Below, piece after piece: positions 58,593 through 64,000 of a stretch of 64,000 bases of DNA. The notes beneath the pieces were generated by a model. It saw only the letters and a program-made list of their open reading frames with translations. It made no database searches and was not told where the DNA came from. Source of the DNA: Thermodesulforhabdus norvegica (GTDB lineage Bacteria; Desulfobacterota; Syntrophobacteria; Syntrophobacterales; Thermodesulforhabdaceae); assembly GCF_900114975.1 (NCBI RefSeq), contig NZ_FOUU01000009.1, forward strand, positions 1 through 64,000, written 5' to 3'. Every line of letters begins with the position of its first letter. Within the stretch, counting starts at the first letter, position 1. The position numbers and the translations under genes were made by a program.

Positions 58593-59206
58593 CCTTTATT
58601 TACTTTCTGTCGAAGCCTTTGCAACAATTGCTCGCTACTTTCTCTGACGAGAATATCGTTAAACTGGCTCCGATAATTCTGGATTAAGCTGACACCCTCA
58701 ACTACAACATCATAAACCTTCCAGCCCTCAGGTTTCTTTTTAAGCCGGTATTCAACCACTACATCAGTATCCTTGTAACCTCTTACTACAGTCTTAACCA
58801 ATGCATAAGGCTCCCTGATAACCTCGCCTTCGTATATGACCTCCTCGTTCCCGCCGCACGTGTAGGTCTCATATCTGTCTATGTAAGTCTCGAAAAGAAG
58901 CTCCCGAAAGAGATCTCTAAACTCCGAACGCTGTTCCGGAGTGAAAGATCTGACATGCCTTCCGAGAACCCTGATGGACATTTCATCAAAGTCGAAGTAC
59001 TCGTCCACTATCTTCTCCAGCTCTGCGCGATACTCTGCGACTGTTAGAGTTTCACCGGGCTTGCAGGTGTTCAATATATTAAGAACTCTCTGAGTCCCGG
59101 ACTTAATTACATCCATGGGGCCGGTTTCTCCGTGAACAGATGAAACTGCCGAAAACAGACCGATTAAAATCAGTGCCCCAAAGGTTCTTATTCTGTTGTA
59201 GAGCAT
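58589..59206 (-). CDS. mlaC: MlaC-like periplasmic phospholipid-binding protein
   Basis: 205 residues from ATG 59206 (AAGGAG precedes it; longer upstream frame is unlikely). A signal peptide (FGALILIGLFSAVSSVHG) is followed by the Ttg2D/MlaC domain: YFDFDEMSIRVLGRHVRSFTPE, FRDLFRELLFETYIDRYETY and VVRGYKDTDVVVEYRL. MlaC carries lipids between outer- and inner-membrane Mla complexes; the other mla genes are not in view. It starts 10 bases after fabD. Confidence 0.85.
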   Translation of the reverse strand: MLYNRIRTFGALILIGLFSAVSSVHGETGPMDVIKSGTQRVLNILNTCKPGETLTVAEYRAELEKIVDEYFDFDEMSIRVLGRHVRSFTPEQRSEFRDLFRELLFETYIDRYETYTCGGNEEVIYEGEVIREPYALVKTVVRGYKDTDVVVEYRLKKKPEGWKVYDVVVEGVSLIQNYRSQFNDILVRESSEQLLQRLRQKVNKG

Positions 59207-59216
59207 AATGCACTCC

Positions 59217-60146
59217 TTAGCTTCGGTTATTGTTCCTTTGCAAAAACCTGAGCAAAGTTTCACTATCTTCAACACCTGCCACCACACAGGATTTATCTAT
59301 TTTCTTCGCAATTCCCCCGAGAACCTGCTTTGGACCTACTTCAACGAAATGACTGTAACCATTACCTATAAACCATTCCATGCTTTGCCGCCACATAACG
59401 GAAGAGCTTATCTGCTTCCCGAGTTTATATCGCGCATCCTCACCATTACTGACAGGACGTCCGTCCAGATTTGCCACTATAGGTATGCGGGGATCTCTAA
59501 AATCGCACTTGTTCAAAAAATCCAGAAATTTTTCCTGAGCACCTTTCATGTACTTACTGTGCCAGGGGCCACTCACGTTAAGACGAATGCACCGCCTGAC
59601 CTTGAGTTCCTTACACAGGCGTTCGGCGGCCTTTATCTCATCATAAGAGCCCGTGAGAATTATCTGGTCATAGGAATTAATGTTAGCAATCTCGGCACCT
59701 GACTCTATACATATTCTGGCAACCGTATCATCATCGGCGCCTATTACCGCCAGCATACCACCGGGGTTTTTCTGTGCTGCCTCATCCATGTATTCACCGC
59801 GAGCCTTAACCAGCTTAAGAACGTCATGCAGGGATAGCACACCGGCAGCGTACAATGCACTGTATTCCCCGAGGCTGTGTCCTGCCGCGGCTACCGGATA
59901 TATACCGTGCATCTCAAGAACTCTGTAACAGGCTATATTAACAACGGTGATGGCCGGCTGGACATTTCTCGTTTTAACAAGCTCCTCCTCCGGGCCATCA
60001 AAACATAGCTTTACCAAATCCATTTTCAAAAGATCGCCGGCCTCCTCAAATAAACTTCGAATTTCTCTGTACTCTTCATAAAATATTTTTCCCATGCCAA
60101 CATACTGAGATCCCTGACCCGGAAACAGAAACACCCACTTCATCAT
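59217..60146 (-). CDS. fabD: Malonyl CoA-acyl carrier protein transacylase
   Basis: 309 residues. FPGQGSQYVGMG, the nucleophile elbow AAGHSLGEYSALYAAG with Ser, the arginine motif KARGEYMDEA, and the catalytic His in SGPWHSKYM. It loads malonyl groups on ACP for fatty acid synthesis. GGGAGGATT lies before the first of two ATGs (60146, 60143). It is the most upstream gene of the fabD-mlaC-radC-ABC run; upstream the accessory region starts. Confidence 0.95.
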   Translation of the reverse strand: MMKWVFLFPGQGSQYVGMGKIFYEEYREIRSLFEEAGDLLKMDLVKLCFDGPEEELVKTRNVQPAITVVNIACYRVLEMHGIYPVAAAGHSLGEYSALYAAGVLSLHDVLKLVKARGEYMDEAAQKNPGGMLAVIGADDDTVARICIESGAEIANINSYDQIILTGSYDEIKAAERLCKELKVRRCIRLNVSGPWHSKYMKGAQEKFLDFLNKCDFRDPRIPIVANLDGRPVSNGEDARYKLGKQISSSVMWRQSMEWFIGNGYSHFVEVGPKQVLGGIAKKIDKSCVVAGVEDSETLLRFLQRNNNRS

Positions 60147-60461
60147 TTAAGAATCCTCCCTGCCATAACGAACCTGAATGTTGATGGCTGCATTTATCAT
60201 GAGATATACCGTTGTCAAGAGCAAAGCCGAGCCTGTTCGAAAAAACGGATTTCAGGGGTGGCGGTAGTTGTATTTCAGGCGCAGTTGAGACGAGCATAAC
60301 GGATTTGGTATCTTTGCAAGGGTAAGAAACATAAAGAAGAAAAGGAGGAAGAGGAGGAAGCAGAAGTTGAACAGGATTGCTTTCCCTATTACGTGCCCTG
60401 CTGCCCTTTCATAGGACCTGGCATTTTCTCTATTGCCATAACTGTTCTTTATTTGTGCCAC

Positions 60462-60595
60462 GAGATGAGAGATGTGCCCATGTGAGATGTGAGATGTAAG
60501 ATGTGAGATGTAAGATGTGAGCGTTTGGTAACACCTTTGGTGGTTCGGAACCACATCTCGCACCTCACGTCTCACGTCTCACATCTCATATCTTC
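60462..60595. repeat. Heptanucleotide repeat array forming an imperfect inverted repeat
   Basis: 60462-60522 is a run of near-identical 7-base units (GAGATGT, AAGATGT, GTGAGAT phase), and 60550-60595 carries the same units reversed (ACATCTC, ACGTCTC). The two arms face each other across about 25 bases. On the minus strand they give frames rich in Ser-His-Leu-Thr. Not a CRISPR: units are 7 bases with no spacers. Confidence 0.75.
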
Positions 60596-60864
60596 AAGTT
60601 GTTCGATGCGATACCTCTTGACCCCTTTCTAAATAAGTTTAAGAATATCATCCCGATTAAAAGTCATGGGCTTTCCTCCTTTTTTCCTTAAGGGTTAACA
60701 CTATTTACGGGAGGCAAGCCTCTTTTCCCCCTCATGTCAACCGGACACAATTAACGAAGCATTACCCAAGAAGCTGGTGCTCACTTGTCCTAAACTCACG
60801 GGGTTGAAATTGAGATACCTGCTCAACTTTGGGGGCGGTGTTGATGAAAGAAGGGATTTTTCGC

Positions 60865-60888
60865 ATTATCCAGGGCTAACTGGATAAT
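60865..60888. repeat. Perfect 9-bp inverted repeat
   Basis: ATTATCCAG, six bases, CTGGATAAT, 60 bases before the nucleotidyltransferase ATG. Could be an operator or a leader hairpin; not followed by a T-run. Confidence 0.45.
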
Positions 60889-60947
60889 CGCACGGAGCCA
60901 CGGGGAACAGGGAATAATAAATGTGAGATGAATGACGGAGGAACTCA

Positions 60948-61463
60948 ATGTCTGCAACACAGGATGTTCGACAACTCAATGCCCATCTCCTGGCATTGGC
61001 ACGGCAATATGCTGAGCAAATCCATGATACCCTAGGTGAGAACCTGGTCTCGGTGGTGCTCTTCGGATCGGTGGTTCGTGGTGAGACCGGTCCCTATTCT
61101 GACATCGACCTCTTCATTGTGCTGGAGGACGCGCCCCATGGCATGATCCGTCGCCGCGCCTTGCTGGAACCCGCGCGCGAGGCTCTCACCCCTGTGCTGG
61201 AGGAACTCTGGGATCAGGATATCTACACCGACTTTGTGGAGATTATCCGCACGCGCCATGAAGCTCAACATTTCCATCCCGTTTATCTGGACATGACCCA
61301 GGAATCTGTCCTGCTCTACGACAAAGAAGGCTTCATGGCAGGTGTACTGGAGCAACTCCGGAAGCGCCTTCAGTCTCTCGGCGCCCGGCGCAAACGTGTC
61401 GGCAGGGTGCATTATTGGGACCTCAAACCTGACCTTCAACCGGGCGAGGTAATTGAGCTATGA
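60948..61463 (+). CDS. MNT-type nucleotidyltransferase
   Basis: 171 residues. The pol-beta-fold site GSVVRGETGPYSDIDLFIV has the GS and D-x-D residues. The rest is helical and acidic, then basic near the end. Such minimal nucleotidyltransferases form pairs with HEPN proteins and can modify them, acting as toxin-antitoxin modules. GACGGAGG lies before the ATG. It overlaps the HEPN start by 4 bases. Confidence 0.88.
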   Translation: MSATQDVRQLNAHLLALARQYAEQIHDTLGENLVSVVLFGSVVRGETGPYSDIDLFIVLEDAPHGMIRRRALLEPAREALTPVLEELWDQDIYTDFVEIIRTRHEAQHFHPVYLDMTQESVLLYDKEGFMAGVLEQLRKRLQSLGARRKRVGRVHYWDLKPDLQPGEVIEL

Positions 61464-61880
61464 ACAACCACGAAATGGCCCAAGCCATGTTGAAACGGGC
61501 CGCAGCCATCATGGAAGAAGCGCATTTTCTTTACGAAAGGGCTTATTGGAATCTGGTAGTCCGCCGTTGCCAGGAAACGGTGGAATCGGCCTTGAAGGCT
61601 GCGCTTATATGGGCTGGCATAGAAGTCCCGCGCAGTCATGATGTCGGTCCATGGCTTCGCCGAGAAGTCCATCGGTTTCCGGAGTTTTTTTCAAAAGGAG
61701 ATACCAAGGTTGGCTTCCATTTCACGAGCCTTACGAGCAGAACAAGAGTTGAGTTTTTACGGAGATGAGGCCTCCGGCGTTTCCGCCGAGGAACTCTACT
61801 CCCAACAGGACGCGAAAATCAAACTGAAAGAAGCCGGAGAAGTGCTTTCGACCTGTCAGAGCCTGATTGTAGAAGGATGA
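61460..61880 (+). pseudogene. HEPN-domain protein, frameshifted at a T7 run
   Basis: The first frame gives AQAMLKRAAAIMEEAHFLYERA, RRCQETVESALKAALIWAG and SHDVGPWLRREVHRFPEFF, then leaves the family at 61685-61691 (TTTTTTT). The next frame carries on with IPRLASISRALRAEQELS, FYGDEASGVSAEELY to a stop at 61880. Joining the frames by removing one T gives a typical HEPN protein of about 140 residues. So either a pseudogene, an error at a homopolymer, or a phase-variable switch. Confidence 0.8.
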
Positions 61881-61883
61881 CAG

Positions 61884-62642
61884 GTGTCCCTATCCCCTCA
61901 CTCGGTCTGGAGCACCGACCACCTGGACTCGAACGACCCGCTTCAGCAACGTTGGAACATCCGCCAGGTGCCGTTTCACGACCGCCCGGAGGATATCCAC
62001 ACCCTGGACCTCAAAGAAGTGGCCGGGTTGCCGGACGAAAAGGTACTACCCGTCCCGGTGTATAGGCTGTGGAACACGTTTTCGACCAGGAAAAGTTATC
62101 TCACGACTGTAGGCTACCCAATGAGTAACCTGCAAGACCTGAAAAAGCGGGAACTTGTCCTTATTGATCCGGACGTTATTGAGCCCCACAATCTCAACCG
62201 GATGCCCTACACGGTTGCTCAGGTAGGGATGCTCAAGGTTGAAGCCTTAGCAGAGCTTGTTGCCGAGCGGCGCCCGGCGTGCGTGCTGCATCTTTTTCCG
62301 TACATCTACCAGGAGGTGGAAGGACTGCTGCCGCCGAGGATCGATTGGTTTGTGGACTGCACCGATAACCTGCTGGTAAAAGAACGCGCGACAAAGGAGA
62401 AACTGTGGTGGTATCTGAAGCTCGGCTACGACGGCTTTTACATCACCTGGGACCGCACGGGCGAACTGCCCTGGGAGGACGGGGAAGTCCGGGGCTATGG
62501 CACGGTGCCGAGCTTTGTCGGCACGCCACAGTTCTTGGCCGCCCTGGCGGTGATCGTGATTACTGCGCGCCTTGACCTCGGCACCTACCTATATTCCGGT
62601 GACCTGCGGGAGGCGATCCGCCGTGTTTTTCAGCAGGCATAG
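61884..62642 (+). CDS. ThiF/E1-like adenylyltransferase family protein
   Basis: 252 residues from GTG 61884, three bases after the HEPN stop. The Rossmann part is recognised by RELVLIDPDVIEPHNLNRM, VGMLKVEALAELV and DWFVDCTDNLLVKE, as in ThiF/MoeB/E1. The glycine-rich ATP loop that should come before it is replaced by VGYPMSNLQDLK, so nucleotide binding may be lost or altered. The 75-residue N-terminal part is not typical. E1-like proteins activate ubiquitin-like proteins. Next genes fit that idea (see the E2-like gene). Confidence 0.7.
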   Translation: MSLSPHSVWSTDHLDSNDPLQQRWNIRQVPFHDRPEDIHTLDLKEVAGLPDEKVLPVPVYRLWNTFSTRKSYLTTVGYPMSNLQDLKKRELVLIDPDVIEPHNLNRMPYTVAQVGMLKVEALAELVAERRPACVLHLFPYIYQEVEGLLPPRIDWFVDCTDNLLVKERATKEKLWWYLKLGYDGFYITWDRTGELPWEDGEVRGYGTVPSFVGTPQFLAALAVIVITARLDLGTYLYSGDLREAIRRVFQQA

Positions 62643-62691
62643 ACCAAGACCAGGCACGATGTGTAGCTCAGGCTAAGGAGGAGAGGACGAG

Positions 62692-63183
62692 ATGATACCC
62701 TGCCCCTGGCCACAAAACCCTCTCAGAAAGCTACCCGCGCAGGTGGTAAGTGGAGATTTGCGGCTCACAGTCAATTCAGAGGCATCGGTATCCATCTCTC
62801 ATCTCGGCACGGAGATGTCGGTTCCAGTCCGCTGTCGGCTGTGCCCTTTCCTCTTTGAGAGTGAGTGTTCCTACCCCCATTCGCCCGTCCTGCCTTCCGG
62901 TCGCACCCCAAAGCTTGCATCCTGGGCGTTGGGCGTTGGAGAGGGCCCCGAAGCGGCGGTCGAGGCCGCTTTTGGCAAACTACAGGCCTGGCTCGGGAAA
63001 GCCACTCCCGCTTACGTGATACTCGTTATGCTTTGCCCATGCCGGATCACCATCGCCGAGATAGAAGAAGCGCTGGAGAAGCTCGAGAACAGTCTGCCGG
63101 AGGAGACCAATCTCTGCTGGCACCTTGAACGGGCTGAAGGTGCGGCAAGCCTGGCCCTCCTCTGTGCCTGGACGGTGGGCTAA
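62692..63183 (+). CDS. Small protein with FtsZ-C-domain-like tail
   Basis: 163 residues. A cysteine-rich middle (CRLCPFLFESEC) could be a metal site. The last 90 residues start GVGEGPEAAVEAAFGKLQ and include YVILVMLCPCRITIAEIEE; this follows the pattern of the FtsZ/tubulin second domain. There is no tubulin GTPase loop, so it is not a complete FtsZ. The ATG is preceded by AAGGAGGAGAGG. It lies 50 bases after the ThiF-like gene. Resemblance is weak and was judged by eye. Confidence 0.4.
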   Translation: MIPCPWPQNPLRKLPAQVVSGDLRLTVNSEASVSISHLGTEMSVPVRCRLCPFLFESECSYPHSPVLPSGRTPKLASWALGVGEGPEAAVEAAFGKLQAWLGKATPAYVILVMLCPCRITIAEIEEALEKLENSLPEETNLCWHLERAEGAASLALLCAWTVG

Positions 63184-63263
63184 CCGGGAGAGCAGTCTTT
63201 TGTCCATCGTCAGCGGCAAAAGATTGTGAGGTTCGTAGTAAATAAAAGGAGGAAAGGAAGACA

Positions 63264-64000
63264 ATGGCTGCGGCGTATCCCCGGGCTACGAGTTATGCCC
63301 TGCAGTACCTTGAAGACTTAAAACACTTGATCAAAGCGGGAACGCCCCGCTTTGTCCAGGATTTTCTGAACCTCGCCCGCACGGCAGGACTGGAAGTCCG
63401 AACGATAGTGGTAGAAACCGCCGTTAATGAAGCAAAGATGCAGGAGATACTGGCTACTTGCCTTCAGTCCCACGCCTGCGGCTTACAGCGTGCCTTCGCC
63501 CGCGAGATGGAGCGGCTGTCCCGTCGGTCTGAAGAGGTGTCGCCGGAGAGCTGGGATCGGATTTTAACCCTGCTGCGCACCTGTCTTGCCGCCGGTTTTA
63601 CAGTCACAGGGGTAGAGGGCGACCGGCTGGTATTGGGCAACTGCGACCGCCGTCGAATAAACACTTTCTGGAAGGAAGGGCGCCTTTACCGCTATGGCGA
63701 CCGGCGCAGGGCGCTTCTCGTGCGGAAGATCCTTCTGGTGGTAGGCTCTCCGGTAAGAGGAGGCTTCACCGATTGGGAGTGCCTGGTTGACTGCGACCGT
63801 CACCCGAATGTGGGAAAAGACGGAAGGCTTTGCGCCGGGGAGCTACGGGGCCGTGACCTCCTGGCGGAAGACACGGTTAGGGCCATCGTAACTGCGGTGG
63901 AGGTACCGAGCCTGGACTCGGCCTACTGGCGACCGGGGGACGGTGAGCTTGAGCCGGCCTCTGACCCTGACGTGGTGGAGCCGCCCAATTGCCCGCGCTG
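63264..64000 (+). CDS. E2-like (UBC-fold-like) protein, partial, runs off window
   Basis: Open from ATG 63264 (AAAGGAGGAAAGGAAG before it) to the window end, 245 codons, no stop. The first 120 residues are helical. Then LVDCDRHPNVGKDGRLCAGE resembles the E2-like signature of prokaryotic ubiquitin-type systems (HPxV, DGxxC). No typical E2 active-site region can be confirmed, since the C-terminal end is missing. Neighbouring ThiF-like gene supports the idea. Confidence 0.5.
   Translation, partial: MAAAYPRATSYALQYLEDLKHLIKAGTPRFVQDFLNLARTAGLEVRTIVVETAVNEAKMQEILATCLQSHACGLQRAFAREMERLSRRSEEVSPESWDRILTLLRTCLAAGFTVTGVEGDRLVLGNCDRRRINTFWKEGRLYRYGDRRRALLVRKILLVVGSPVRGGFTDWECLVDCDRHPNVGKDGRLCAGELRGRDLLAEDTVRAIVTAVEVPSLDSAYWRPGDGELEPASDPDVVEPPNCPR

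Larger units (their letters stand above)
60147..60947. other. 800-bp spacer with repeats and a perfect hairpin, no gene
   Basis: Between fabD and the nucleotidyltransferase. Aside from the heptamer array it holds the hairpin at 60865-60888, a TC-rich stretch near 60660, and frames rich in phenylalanine or Ser/His repeats that look non-coding. The start of accessory DNA probably lies here. Confidence 0.5.

Noticed and set aside
60252-60575. 107-codon minus frame rich in Ser-His-Leu-Thr and Phe
   Set aside because: Translation of heptamer repeats plus a TC-rich tract; no ribosome site.
60462-60595. CRISPR array
   Set aside because: Units are 7 bases and tandem, without spacers or cas genes.

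Overview
The window looks like a chromosomal segment of a Desulfobacterota (delta-proteobacterial) relative, plausibly a Syntrophobacteria/Thermodesulforhabdus-type organism. This is inferred from gene content: an atpF'-atpF-atpHAGDC operon without atpB/atpE, rny with an adjacent 6S RNA, mreBCD-mrdA-rodA, and MlaC/FabD/RadC neighbours. No rRNA is present to test it. Core genes are near 50% GC; one long insert is much richer.

Layout. 1-331 is the end of an IS3-like element that has cut a namZ-type gene. 1.0-31.9 kb is mostly housekeeping DNA: a glcD-like oxidase and pyk on the plus strand, then on the minus strand tyrS, rny, 6S RNA, glmS, the ATP synthase operon, and the rod-shape operon. Inserted in this core at 22289-28004 is a 5.7 kb element bounded by a 51-bp direct repeat of the 3' part of tRNA-Pro(UGG). 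It carries a 5'-truncated tyrosine recombinase, a decayed IS, lexA with a good promoter and a palindromic operator candidate, and an error-prone-type dnaE split into two overlapping frames. Next to it is a minus-strand operon trmB / unknown / ATP-grasp / Sir2 / Nudix.

32.1-46.6 kb, just beyond tRNA-Cys, is a GC-rich defence island. It holds an IS1-like relic, a beheaded HerA/DUF87 ATPase, a SNF2 helicase with one in-frame stop, an Eco57I-type adenine methyltransferase whose specificity end is AT-rich and looks swapped in, a 1691-residue helicase-DUF1998-nuclease protein, a Phd/VapC pair, and then a second helicase N-terminal stub and an HsdR tail. The SNF2 + methyltransferase + helicase + DUF1998 content resembles DISARM class 1, and the large protein also recalls DruE, but the fused architecture and absence of a PLD gene do not fit either cleanly.

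47-60 kb returns to core functions: a pyrimidine-dimer glycosylase family gene, a DUF4236-TPR protein, tmRNA, a HAD hydrolase, a purM-moxR-DUF58-transglutaminase cluster, mltG with a nucleotidyltransferase, an ABC ATPase, radC, mlaC and fabD. From 60.15 kb accessory DNA starts again: heptanucleotide repeats, an MNT-HEPN pair (HEPN frameshifted at a T7 run), and a run of genes that looks like part of a ubiquitin-like conjugation cluster (ThiF/E1-like, a small protein with an FtsZ-C-domain-like tail, and an E2-like protein cut by the window end).
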